From contig NW_026262668.1 in the NCBI RefSeq assembly GCF_021869535.1, forward strand, positions 73,119,558 to 73,183,557: 64,000 nt of DNA, in the 5' to 3' direction. Below are positions 36,848-49,814 of this stretch, one piece after another (positions within the stretch are counted from its first letter, which is position 1; each line of letters begins with the position of its first letter). The notes beneath the pieces are model-generated. The model ran no database searches. It had not been told where the DNA came from and worked only from the letters and a program-made list of their open reading frames with translations. Source of the stretch: Mytilus californianus (Eukaryota > Mollusca > Bivalvia > Mytilida > Mytilidae). Made by a program: the position numbers and the translations under genes.

Positions 36848-39800
36848 CCTGCAGACGAAAACAAGCCCATCATATACAGAACCACATAACTCTCCTTAAG
36901 AGAGACCTTCAGACGAAAACAAGCCTATCATATATAGAACTACATAACTCTCCTTAAGAGAGACCTGCAGACAAAAACAAGCCCATCATATACAGAACCA
37001 CACAACTCTCCTTAAGAGAGACCTTCAGACGAAAACAAGCCCATCATATATAGAACTACATACTCTCCTTAAGAGAGACCTGCAGACAAAAACAAGCCCA
37101 TCATATATAGAACTACATAACTCTCCTTAAGAGAGACCTGCAGACGAAAACAAGCCCATAATATACAGAACCACATAACTCTCCTTAAGAGAGACCTGCA
37201 GACGAAAACAAGCCTATCATATACAGAACCACATAACTCTCCTTAAGAGAGACCTTCAGACGAAAACAAGCCTATCATATACAGAACCACATAACTCTCC
37301 TTAAGAGAGACCTTCAGACGAAGACAAGCCTATCATATATAGAACTACATAACTCTCCTTAAGAGAGACCTGCAGACGAAAACAAGCCCATCATATACAG
37401 AACCACATAACTCTCCTTAAGAGAGACCTGCAGACAAAAACAAGCCTATCATATATAGAACCACATAACTCTCCTTAACAGAGACCTGCAGACGAAAACA
37501 AGCCTATCATATACAGAACCACATAACTCTCCTTAAGAGAGACCTTCAGACAAAAACAAGCCCATCATATACAGAACCACATAACTCTCCTTAAGAGAGA
37601 CCTGCAGACGAAAACAAGCCAATCATATACATAACCACATAACTCTCCTTAAGAGAGACCTTCAGACGAAAACAAGCCTATCATATATAGAACTACATAA
37701 CTCTCCTTAAGAGAGACCTGCAGACGAAAACAAGCCTATCATATACAGAACCACATAACTCTCCTTAAGAGAGACCTTCAGACAAAAACAAGCCTATCAT
37801 ATACAGAACCACATAACTCTCCTTAAGAGAGACCTGCAGACAAAAACAAGCCTATCATATACAGAACCACATAACTCTCCTTAAGAGAGACCTGCAGACG
37901 AAAACAAGCCAATCATATACATAACCACATAACTCTCCTTAAGAGAGACCTTCAGACGAAAACAAGCCTATCATATATAGAACTACATAACTCTCCTTAA
38001 GAGAGACCTGCAGACGAAAACAAGCCTATCATATACAGAACCACATAACTCTCCTTAAGAGAGACCTTCAGACAAAAACAAGCCTATCATATACAGAACC
38101 ACATAACTCTCCTTAAGAGAGACCTGCAGACAAAAACAAGCCTATCATATACAGAACCACATAACTCTCCTTAAGAGAGACCTTCAGACAAAAACAAGCC
38201 GATCATATACAGAACCACATAACTCTCCTTAAGAGAGACCTTCAGACGAAAACAAGCCTATCATATACAGAACCACATAACTCTCCTTAAGAGAGACCTT
38301 CAAACGAAAACAAGCCTATCATATACAGAACCACATAACTCTCCTTAAGAGAGACCTGCAGACAAAAACAAGCCTATCATAAAACAAGCCTATCATATAC
38401 AGAACCACATAACTCTCCTTAAGAGAGACCTGCAGGCGAAAACAAGCCACTCATATACAGAACCACATAACTCTCCTTAAGAGAGACCTGCAGGCGAAAA
38501 CAAGCCTATCATATACAGAACCACATAACTCTCCTTAAGAGAGACCTTCAGACGAAAACAAGCCTATCATATACAGAACCACATAACTCTCCTTAAGAGA
38601 GACCTTCAGACGAAAACAAGCCTATCATATACAGAACCACATAACTCTCCTTAAGAGAGACCTTCAAACGAAAACAAGCCTATCATATACAGAACCACAT
38701 AACTCTCCTTAAGAGAGACCTGCAGACAAAAACAAGCCTATCATAAAACAAGCCTATCATATACAGAACCACATAACTCTCCTTAAGAGAGACCTGCAGG
38801 CGAAAACAAGCCACTCATATACAGAACCACATAACTCTCCTTAAGAGAGACCTGCAGGCGAAAACAAGCCTATCATATACAGAACCACATAACTCTCCTT
38901 AAGAGAGACCTTCAGACGAAAACAAGCCTATCATATACAGAACCACATAACTCTCCTTAAGAGAGACCTTCAGACAAAAACAAGCCTATCATATACAGAA
39001 CCACAACATCTCCTTAAGAGAGACCTGCAGACAAAAACAAGCCCATCATATACAGAACCACATAACTCTCCTTAAGAGAGACCTGCAGACAAAAACAAGC
39101 CTATCATATACAGAACCAATAACTCTCCTTAAGAGAGACCTTCAGACGAAAACAAGCCTATCATATACAGAACCACATAACTCTCCTTAAGAGAGACCTT
39201 CAGACGAAAACAAGCCTATCATATACAGAACCACATAACTCTCCTTAAGAGAGACCTTCAGACAAAAACAAGCCTATCATATACAGAACCACATAACTCT
39301 CCTTAAGAGAGACCTGCAGACAAAAACAAGCCCATCATATACAGAACCACATAACTCTCCTTAAGAGAGACCTGCAGACAAAAACAAGCCTATCATATAC
39401 AGAACCAATAACTCTCCTTAAGAGAGACCTTCAGACGAAAACAAGCCTATCATATACAGAACCACATAACTCTCCTTAAGAGAGACCTGCAGACAAAAAC
39501 AAGCCTATCATATACAGAACTACATAACTCTCCTTAAGAGAGACCTGAGACCTTCAGACGAAAACAAGCCCATCATATACAGAACCACATAACTCTCCTT
39601 AAGAGAGACCTGCAGACAAAAACAAGCCTATCATATATAGAACTACATAACTCTCCTTAAGAGAGACCTGCAGACAAAAACAAGCCCATCATATACAGAA
39701 CTACATAACTCTCCTTAAGAGACACCTGCAGTCGAAAACAAGCCTATCATATACAGAACCACATAACTCTCCTTAAGAGAGACCTGCAGACAAAAACAAG

Positions 39801-42800
39801 CCCATCATATACAGAACTACATAACTCTCCTTAAGAGAGACCTGCAGACAAAAACAAGCCTATCATATACAGAACCACATAACTCTCCTTAAGAGAGACC
39901 TTCAGACGAAAACAAGCCCATCATATACAGAACCACATAACTCTCCTTAAGAGAGACCTTCAAACGAAAACAAGCCTATCATATACAGAACCACATAACT
40001 CTCCTTAAGAGAGACCTGCAGACAAAAACAAGCCTATCATAAAACAAGCCTATCATATACAGAACCACAACATCTCCTTAAGAGAGACCTGCAGACAAAA
40101 ACAAGCCCATCATATACAGAACCACATAACTCTCCTTAAGAGAGACCTGCAGACAAAAACAAGCCTATCATATACAGAACCAATAACTCTCCTTAAGAGA
40201 GACCTTCAGACGAAAACAAGCCTATCATATACAGAACCACATAACTCTCCTTAAGAGAGACCTTCAGACGAAAACAAGCCTATCATATACAGAACCACAT
40301 AACTCTCCTTAAGAGAGACCTTCAGACAAAAACAAGCCTATCATATACAGAACCACATAACTCTCCTTAAGAGAGACCTGCAGACAAAAACAAGCCCATC
40401 ATATACAGAACCACATAACTCTCCTTAAGAGAGACCTGCAGACAAAAACAAGCCTGTCATATACAGAACCAATAACTCTCCTTAAGAGAGACCTTCAGAC
40501 GAAAACAAGCCTATCATATACAGAACCACATAACTCTCCTTAAGAGAGACCTGCAGACAAAAACAAGCCTATCATATACAGAACTACATAACTCTCCTTA
40601 AGAGAGACCTGAGACCTTCAGACGAAAACAAGCCCATCATATACAGAACCACATAACTCTCCTTAAGAGAGACCTGCAGACAAAAACAAGCCTATCATAT
40701 ATAGAACTACATAACTCTCCTTAAGAGAGACCTGCAGACAAAAACAAGCCCATCATATACAGAACTACATAACTCTCCTTAAGAGACACCTGCAGTCGAA
40801 AACAAGCCTATCATATACAGAACCACATAACTCTCCTTAAGAGAGACCTGCAGACAAAAACAAGCCCATCATATACAGAACTACATAACTCTCCTTAAGA
40901 GAGACCTGCAGACAAAAACAAGCCTATCATATACAGAACCACATAACTCTCCTTAAGAGAGACCTTCAGACGAAAACAAGCCCATCATATACAGAACCAC
41001 ATAACTCTCCTTAAGAGAGACCTGCAGACAAAAACAAGCCTATCATATACAGAACTACGAAACTCTCCTTAAGAGAGACCTGAGACCTTCAGACGAAAAC
41101 AAGCCCATCATATACAGAACCACATAACTCTCCTTAAGAGAGACCTGCAGACAAAAACAAGCCTATCATATACAGAACCACATAACTCTCCTTAAGAGAG
41201 ACCTGCAGACAAAAACAAGCCTATCATATACAGAACCACATAACTCTCCTTAAGAGAGAACTGCAGACAAAAACAAGCCCATCATATACAGAACTACATA
41301 ACTCTCCTTAAGAGAGACCTGCAGACGAAAACAAGCCCATCATATACAGAACCACATAACTCTCCTTAGGAGAGACCTTCAGACGAAAACAAGCCCATCA
41401 TATATATAACTCTCCTGTAGAGAGACCTTCAGACAAAAACAAGCCTATCATATACAGAACTACATAACTCTCCTTAAGAGAGGCCTGCAGACGAAAACAA
41501 GCCTATCATATACAGAACCACATAACTCTCCTTAAGAGAGACCTTCAGACGAAAACAAGCCTATCATATACAGAACCACATAACTCTCCTTAAGAGAGAC
41601 CTTCAGACGAAAACAAGCCTATCATATATAGAACCACATAACTCTCCTTAAGAGAGACCTGCAGACAAAAACAAGCCCATCATATACAGAACCACATAAC
41701 TCTCCTTAAGAGAGACCTGCAGACGAAAACAAGCCTATCATATACAGAACCACATAACTCTCCTTAAGAGAGACCTTCAGACGAAAACAAGCCTATCATA
41801 TACAGAACCACATAACTCTCCTTAAGAGAGACCTTCAGACGAAAACAAGCCTATCATATACAGAACCACATAACTCTCCTTAAGAGAGACCTGCAGACAA
41901 AAACAAGCCTATCATATACAGAACCACATAACTCTCCTTAAGAGAGACCTGCAGACGAAAACAAGCCTATCATATACAGAACCACATAACTCTCCTTAAG
42001 AGAGACCTGCAGACAAAAACAAGCCTATCATATACAGAACTACATAACTCTCCTTAAGAGAGACCTGCAGACGAAAACAAGCCTATCATATACAGAACCA
42101 CATAACTCTCCTTAAGAGAGACCTTCAGACGAAAACAAGCCTATCATATACAGAACCACATAACTCTCCTTAAGAGAGACCTGCAGACGAAAACAAGCCT
42201 ATCATATACAGAACCACATAACTCTCCTTAAGAGAGACCTGCAGACGAAAACAAGCCTATCATATACAGAACCACATAACTCTCCTTAAGAGAGACCTTC
42301 AGACGAAAACAAGCCTATCATATATAGAACTACATAACTCTCCTTAAGAGAGACCTGCAGACGAAAACAAGCCCATCATATACAGAACCACATAACTCTC
42401 CTTAAGAGAGGCCTGCAGACGAAAACAAACCCATCATATATAGAACCACATAACTCTCCTTAGGAGAGACCTTCAGACGAAAACAAGCCCATCATATATA
42501 TAACTCTCCTGTAGAGAGACCTTCAGACAAAAACAAACCTATCATATACAGAACCACATAACTCTCCTTAAGAGAGACCTTCAGACAAAAACAAACCTAT
42601 CATATACAGAACCACATAATTCTCCTTAAGAGAGACCTGCAGGCGAAAACAAGCCCATCATATACAGAACTACATAACTCTCCTTAAGAGAGACCTTCAG
42701 ACGAAAAACAAGCCTATCATATACAGAACCACATAACTCTCCTTAAGAGAGACCTTCAGACGAAAACAAGCCTATCATATACAGAACCACATAACTCTCC

Positions 42801-44318
42801 TTAAGAGAGACCTGCAGACAAAAACAAGCCTATCATATACAGAACCACATAACTCTCCTTAAGAGAGACCTGCAGACAAAAACAAGCCTATCATATACAG
42901 AACCACATAACTCTCCTTAAGAGAGACCTGCAGACAAAAACAAGCCTATCATATACAGAACCACATAACTCTCCTTAAGAGAGACCTGCAGACAAAAACA
43001 AGCCTATCATATACAGAACCACATAACTCTCCTTAAGAGAGACCTGCAGACGAAAACAAGCCTATCATATACAGAACCACATAACTCTCCTTAAGAGAGA
43101 CCTTCAGACAAAAACAAGCCTATCATATACAGAACCACAACATCTCCTTAAGAGAGACCTTCAGACGAAAACAAGCCCATCATATATAGAACTACATAAC
43201 TCTCCTTAAGAGAGACCTGCAGACAAAAACAAGCCCATCATATACAGAACCACACAACTCTCCTTAAGAGAGACCTGCAGACGAAAACAAGCCTATCATA
43301 TACAGAACCACATAACTCTCCTTAAGAGAGACCTGCAGACGAAAACAAGCCCATCATATACAGAACCACATAACTCTCCTTAAGAGAGACCTGCAGACGA
43401 AAACAAGCCTATCATATATAGAACCACATAACTCTCCTTAAGAGAGACCTGCAGACAAAAACAAGCCTATCATATACAGAACCACATAACTCTCCTTAAG
43501 AGAGACCTGCAGACAAAAACAAGCCCATCATATACAGAACCACATAACTCTCCTTAAGAGAGACCTTCAGACAAAAACAAACCTATCATATACAGAACCA
43601 CATAACTCTCCTTAAGAGAGACCTTCAGACGAAAACAAGCCTATCATATACAGAACCACATAACTCTCCTTAAGAGAGACCTGCAGACGAAAACAAGCCC
43701 ATCATATACAGAACCACATAACTCTCCTTAAGAGAGGCCTGCAGACGAAAACAAACCCATCATATATAGAACCACATAACTCTCCTTAAGAGAGACCTTC
43801 AGACAAAAACAAGCCTATCGTATACAGAACCACATAACTCTCCTTAAGAGAGACCTGCAGACAAAAACAAGCCTATCATATACAGAACCACATAACTCTC
43901 CTTAAGAGAGACCTGCAGACGAAAACAAGCCTATCATATACAGAACCACATAACTCTCCTTAAGAGAGACCTGCAGACAAAAACAAGCCTATCATATACA
44001 GAACTACATAACTCTCCTTAAGAGAGACCTGCAGACGAAAACAAGCCTATCATATACAGAACCACATAACTCTCCTTAAGAGAGACCTTCAGACGAAAAC
44101 AAGCCTATCATATACAGAACCACATAACTCTCCTTAAGAGAGACCTGCAGACGAAAACAAGCCTATCATATACAGAACCACATAACTCTCCTTAAGAGAG
44201 ACCTGCAGACGAAAACAAGCCTATCATATACAGAACCACATAACTCTCCTTAAGAGAGACCTTCAGACAAAAACAAACCTATCATATACAGAACCACATA
44301 ACTCTCCTTAAGAGAGAC
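36848..44318 (+). repeat. 58-bp satellite array, about 129 copies
   Basis: Head-to-tail units with blocks CCTGCAGACGAAAACAAGCC, TATCATATACAGAACCACAT and AACTCTCCTTAAGAGAGA. Nearly every unit carries CTTAAG inside a CTCTC...GAGAG inverted repeat. Units alternate irregularly between CTGCAG and CTTCAG, CGAAAA and CAAAAA, and AAGCCC and AAGCCT. Several higher-order duplications (periods about 290, 364, 1064 and 1094 bp) show recent amplification. The unit is not a multiple of 3 and has no open frame. No spacers, so it is not a CRISPR array. Confidence 0.95.
38977..41022 (+). repeat. 1064-bp higher-order duplication inside the 58-bp satellite
   Basis: About 982 bp from 38977-39958 recur at 40041-41022. 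Private variants are spaced exactly 1064 bp apart: CCACAACATC (39001/40065), AGACCTGAGA (39541/40605) and GACACCTGCAGTCG (39721/40785). Confidence 0.85.
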
Positions 44319-44930
44319 AGAATATAAAGTTCAAACTTTTCAAACAGAAATCTATAAACTGCATTAAATGTTTTATACTTATTCATTTATGTTTACTGTA
44401 GATTCATCATCTTTAAAGAATACTCAGGATTTGAGGATTCCGTGGGTATCAGTGAACCACAAAATATATTGTTCAACAAAATACAAATATCCTATATGTT
44501 TGTACGTAAAATTTGTCAAAAACACAAAATTAAGTATCTTGAAAAACATAATTTCCACTCAATCCACAAAAAATGTGTATCAATATAATAAAAAGTAATT
44601 AATCCACTGCATCATCATTCTCTTCTCTGGTTTTGATTCTTGGATCATCAAATATAAAGAATTAAATCTAACCTCAATGCTACAACCAAAAGTATGAAGA
44701 TCATTTTCAGTGAAGAATTGTCCTACCTCAGTGACTGTAACAAATACAATGTGTATATTGTTTTCTTGACTTCCTTCCTTCTAAGTTCCCTATTTCCTGT
44801 TTACATTTGTACATAGTAAACCATTGTCCTTGACACATGCACACTAACAGTTGACAATAGTGCATTTGTTTACAATGAATAGAGAAGTCAAAATTGTTTA
44901 CTTGTACAAAATGAAAACAACACTTTATAA
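44319..44930. other. unique-looking AT-rich spacer
   Basis: Between the satellite and the next repeats. Short open frames only; nothing recognised. Confidence 0.4.
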
Positions 44931-44934
44931 ATTT

Positions 44935-45045
44935 CAAACATTCAAAGAGCTTTTCTGGATTTACCTTCACCAGGAACACTCAAAGCTGAATATTTCATGT
45001 ATTTGAAAGCCAAGGATGTATAAGAATAAGAAACAGTTGAAGATC
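44935..45045 (-). repeat. interspersed repeat (AATCCAGAAAAG family), inverted copy
   Basis: The reverse complement matches 52435-52550: TCTTATACATCCTTGGCTTT, GGTAAATCCAGAAAAGC. It is one of very few repeats here in minus orientation. Confidence 0.55.
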
Positions 45046-45054
45046 TACATGATC

Positions 45055-45504
45055 AAATAAAATGCTCCGCTGGGCGCAGCTTGATAGGACCGCAGAGGTC
45101 TAAGTTCTAACCCTGAACAGTTGGGGCAAGTATGGACACTAAATTCAAGCTTGATACAGCTCTGAATTTGGATTGTGATTGAATATTTGACACAGCATAG
45201 GTTTCTGTCAGAATGAATGTGGTCAAAGAACTGATAAATTGAAATTGAATTTCTATTATGGTCCAATATCCAAAATCTAAATACATGGATATATTCAGCA
45301 TATCCAAGTACACAAGAATTTAATTTATTTATTTATCAATGGACCATAATATCCAAGAACACCGAGAATTCAATTTATTTATTTATTAATGGACAATATC
45401 AACTAAGTTTTTGAAGGGATTTGCTTAATAAAAAAAAAATATAAATAGCATTCTGAAAATCAATTCATACAGAATAACAAACAAACCTACCACGAAGTTC
45501 TTTA
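45055..45504 (+). mobile_element. H4-like element, 5' part
   Basis: GCTCCGCTGGGCGCAGC, then GATAGGACCGCAGAGGTC and the H4 lead. The distal 100 bp (45405-45504) is homologous to 19935-20065. It is interrupted at about 45505 by H1 and resumes at 46541. Confidence 0.6.
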
Positions 45505-46540
45505 AACTAGAAGCTCTCAAGAGCCTGTGTCGCTCACCTGTATTTACTGATGCTTTGGAAATCATGTAAAATAAGGTTAAAATCATAATTAATAGTATCA
45601 GGTATTAGATATTATAATGATATCTAAGATAATAACAAAAAACTGCAAAATTTTTGTAAAATTACTAACTCAGGGGCAGCAACCCAACAATGGGTTGTTG
45701 GATTCGTCTGAAAATTTCAGGGCAGATAAATCTAAATCTGATGAACATTTTTGCCACCTGTCAGATTTGCTCTAAATGCTTTAGTTTCAGAGATATAAAC
45801 CAAAAACTGCATTTTACCCCTATGTTCTATTTTTAACCAAGTCGGCCATGATGGTTGGAAGGCGGGGTCATCAGACAAATATTTTAAACTAGATACCCTA
45901 ATAATGATTATGGCCAAGTATGGTTAAATTTGTCTCAGTAGTTTCAGAGAACAAGATTTTTGTAAAAGATTACAAAAATTTACAAAAAATTGTTAAAAAT
46001 TGACTACTTAGGGCAATAACTCCTAAAGGGGTCGACTGACAATTTTGGTCATGACAACTTACTTGTAGATCTTACTTTGCTGAACATTATTGCTGTTTAC
46101 AGTTTATCTCTATCTATAATAATATTCAAAATAATAACCAAAAACTGCAAAATTTTCTTAAAATTAACAATTTAGTGACAGCAACCCAACAACAGGTTCT
46201 CCGATTCATCTGAAAATTTCAGGGCAGATAGATCTTGACCTGATAAACAATTTTACCCCATGTCAGATTTGCTCTAAATGCTTTGGTTTCAGAGATATAA
46301 GCCAAAATCTACATTTTACCCCTATGTTCTATTTTTAGCCATGGCGGCCATCTTGGTTGGTTGACCGGATCACCGGACACATTTTTTAAACTAGATACCC
46401 CAATGATGATTGTGACCAAGTTTGGTTAAATTTGACCCAGTAGTTTCAGAGGAGAAGATTTTTGTAAAAGTTAACAAACGACGCCGGACGCAAAGTGATG
46501 AGAAAAGCTCACTTGGCCCTTCTGGCCAGGTGAGCTAAAA
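45505..46540 (+). mobile_element. H1 element, full length (1.04 kb)
   Basis: 5' hairpin GCTC..GAGC (45513-45524) and GCTCACCTG (45532-45540). The body holds two related halves, each with CAGATTTGCTCTAAATGCTT and GGCCAT..GGTTGG. The 3' end is hairpin GGCCCTTCTGGCC followed by AGGTGAGCTAAAA. The 5' GCTCACCT and 3' AGGTGAGC are perfect 8-bp inverted termini. Confidence 0.75.
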
Positions 46541-47693
46541 ATGAACAAAAAAAATGAACAAAACAATTTCCAAAATATCCTTCATCATTAATACAATGTT
46601 TCAAAAAAATCTATAAAACTTACCTCTAATTATTTTTCAAAATATCCAATAATGAACAGTAAATTTCAAACTATATTTATACATAATTTCTAAGATAGAA
46701 TATGATGCTATATCTAGTTTTATCTATGAATCTACTAACAATTTCTATTAATTGTGCAATGCAGCTCTGAATTTGGATTGTGATTAAATATTTGACATAG
46801 CATGGGTTTCTGACACAGAACGAATGTTGTCTAAGAAATTAAAAATTTGAAATTGGACTTTTAACTTGTATGGTCCAATATCCAAAATCTAAATACATGG
46901 TTAGATTCAGCATATCAAAGATCCCCAAGAATCAATTTTTGATGAAATCAAAAAAAGTTTAATTTAGGATCCTTTGGACCTCAGTGTGGACCAATTTGAT
47001 AATGGGGCCAAAAAGCCAAAATCTAAATACACCGTTAGATTCAGCATATGAAAGAACCCCATAAATTCAATTTTTGTTGAAATTAAACAAAGTTTAATTT
47101 TGGACCTCAATTTGGACCAATTTGAAAACTGGGCCCAAAATAAAAAATCTAAATACATGATTAGATACAGCTTTTTTTTTTTTTTTCCCCAAACGGTTAG
47201 GGCTATAACCCAAAAAATCATTCCCAACCTTCCTTTTTGGTATGGAAGCTTGTGGTACAATTTCTTAGAGATTCATAGATTTATACTCAAGTTATTGTCC
47301 GGAAACACGAAAATCCTAGTTTTTATGGCCCCTTATAGGACCCTAATTCGTAAACAGTATGGGCCATAGCCCCCAAAAATAGTCCCAACCTTCCTTTTGA
47401 AGTATGGAACCTTGAGTAACAATTTCACAGAGATCCATACACTTTTACACAATTTATTCTCCTGAAACAAGAAAATCCTAGTTTTTATGGTCATTTTTTG
47501 GCCCCTACTTCCTAAACAGTTAGGACAATAACACCCAAAATCAATCCTAACCTTCCTGTTGTGGTATGAAACCTCGCGGTACAATTTCATAGAGATCCAT
47601 ACATTTCTACTATAGTTATTGTCTGGAAACCAAATGTTTTTGGACGACAACAACAACGAAGCTGACAACGTGATAACATTATACAAATGTAAA
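46541..47693 (+). mobile_element. H4-like body and 3' half
   Basis: 46541-46665 is homologous to 20968-21070 (CATTAATACAATGT, AATCTATAAAACTTA). The H4 body (GCATATCAAAGATCCCC) then leads, after a poly-T tract at 47172-47186, to GGCCCCTTAT and CCCAACCTTCC units and a GACGACAACAACAACG tract near 47644. Confidence 0.5.
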
Positions 47694-47696
47694 CAA

Positions 47697-48780
47697 CAAT
47701 ATGTCCATAGTACACGGATGCCCCACTCGCACTACCATTTTCTATGTTCAGTGGACTGTGAAGTTGTGGTCAAAACTCTAATTTGGCATTAAAATTAGAA
47801 AGATCATATCATAGGGAACATGTGTACTAAGTTTCAAGTTGATTGGACTTCAACTTCATCAATAAACTGCTTCGTTGAGCGCAGCTGGATACACCCGCAG
47901 AGGTCCAACCCTGAACAGTTGGGGCAAAAATGGACACAATATTCAAGCTTGATACAGGTCTGAATTTGGATTGTAATTAAATATTTGATATATTATAGGT
48001 TTCTGAATAAATGTAATCAAAGAACTTGAAATTGGTTATATGAATTGAATTTATATTCAATTAAAGATTTCTTGCTGTTGTGCAATACACTGTGCTATTG
48101 TGCAATACTTAGTAAATCTGTTGTCAGACTATAAACAATTAAATAACTTCTCAATGTCATATCAGAAATTCCCATAACTCCGAAACGTAAAATCTAAAAT
48201 TTCTTAAAATCAAAAGGGAGCTTACATCAATGGATATTAGCAATTCACCAAAGTTTCATGAGAACTGCTGAAAGTATTTTTGAGTTATTGTCAGAAAACT
48301 GGAAAATCCCCCTTTTTTTAATGAATAAAACCACATAACTCAGAAACGCAAAATCTAAACTTTATAAAAACCAAAAGGGAGCTCATGTCAATAGATTAAA
48401 ACAATTGACCAAAGTTTCTTGCAAATTGGAGAAAGCATTTTTGAGTTATTGTCCGAAAACTGGAAAAAAACCCTTTTTTAATGAATAAAACCCCATTTCT
48501 TGAATACGTAAAATCTTAAATTTATGAAAAACGAAAGGGAGCTCACGTCAATAGATATATACAATTCACCAAAGTTTTATGCAAATTGGGTAAAGCGTTT
48601 TTGAGTTAATGTCCGACATGTTGACGACGGACAACGGTATACCATAATACGTCCCATAAAACGGCGTATAAAAACTACCTTGACCAATAGCTTTAACCTG
48701 AAGCATGACAGATGGACGCAGGGACGGACAAACAAACAAACAAACCGAAAAACATAATGCCCCTAGGTGGGGCATAAAAA
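47697..48780 (+). mobile_element. H3 element split by an insertion
   Basis: The left half (47697-47862) has hairpin TGTCCATAGTACACGG and GATGCCCCAC. The right half (48670-48780) has ACTACCTTGACC and the 3' end TAGGTGGGGCATAAAAA. Against the intact copy at 30971-31255, the break is exactly in the A-run of TTCATC-AAAA-CTACC. Confidence 0.8.
47863..48669 (+). mobile_element. H4/H5 chimeric element nested in H3
   Basis: The 5' end is of H4 type (CTGCTTCGTTGAGCGCAG, CCCGCAGAGGTCC, GTTGGGGCAAAAATGG). From about 48130 it switches to the H5 body: three ~150-bp repeats with CATAACTC, AAACGTAAAATCTAAA and GGGAGCT. It ends CCATAATACGTCCC..ACGGCGTATAAAA. Confidence 0.7.
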
Positions 48781-48942
48781 TTTGTGGTTGTATGAAAAGG
48801 ACATAAAAATAATAGCCAAACCCAACTAAGGTCAACTTTGCCTGAGGGAGTTGAAACCTTAGTTTCACAATAATTTCTAAATTTATAATCAGACAATGAT
48901 ATGTTTAAATTTGGTACACTTAAAATTTAATTGCATGATCAG

Positions 48943-49810
48943 TGCAATGGGTTAATACCAATCTTAGGCAAGTGAAATCAGAATGCAAAGGGTTAAATAC
49001 CAACCTCAGGCAAATGCAATCAGAATGCAATGGGTTAAACACCAACCTTGGGCAAATGAAATCTGAATTCAATGAGTAAAACAGCAACCTTGGGTGAGAG
49101 AAATCAGAATGCAATAGGTTTAACACCAACCTTAGGCAAGTGAAATCAGAATTCAATAGGTTAAACACCAACCTTGGGCAAGAGAAATCAGAATGCAAAG
49201 GGATAAATACTAACCTTGGGCAAATGAAATCAGAATGCAATGGGTTAAACACCAACCTTGGGCAATGAAATCAGTAGAATGCAATGGGTAAAAGACCAAC
49301 CTTAGGCAAGTGAAATCAGAATGCAATGGGTTAAACAACGACCTTAGGCAATGAAATCAGTAAAATGCAATGGGTAAAAGACCAACCTTAGGCAAGTGAA
49401 ATCAGAATTCAATAGGTTAAACACCAACCTTGGGCAAGAGAAATCAGAATGCAATGGGTTAAACACCAACCTTGGGCAAATGAAATCAGTAGAATTCAAA
49501 GGGTTAAAGACCAACCTTAGGCAAGTGAAATCAGAATGCAATGGGTTAAATACCAACCTTGGACAAGTGAAATCAGAATGTAATGGGTTAAACACCAACC
49601 TTGGGCAAGAGAAATCAGAATGCAATGGATAAAACACCAACCTTGGGCAAACGAAATCAGAATGCAATATGTTTAACACCAACCTTGGGCAAATGAAATC
49701 AGAATGCAATATGTTTAACACCAACCTTGGGCAAATGAAATCAGTAGAATACAAAGGGTTAAAGACCAACCTTGGGCAAGTGAACCATTTAAACACGAAC
49801 TTTGCGCAGG
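48943..49810 (+). repeat. 42-bp minisatellite C, related to A and B
   Basis: About 20 copies with core CCTTGGGCAAGTGAAATCAG followed by AATGCAATGGGTTAAACACC. Some units have an extra GTA (ATCAGTAGAATG). It is the same family as A and B, 13 kb away on the same strand. Open frames of up to 158 codons on both strands are explained by the period. Confidence 0.85.
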
Positions 49811-49814
49811 AAAC

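Noticed and set aside
36848-44318. CRISPR-like regular array
   Set aside because: The repeats are contiguous with no unique spacers, and the sequence is eukaryotic.
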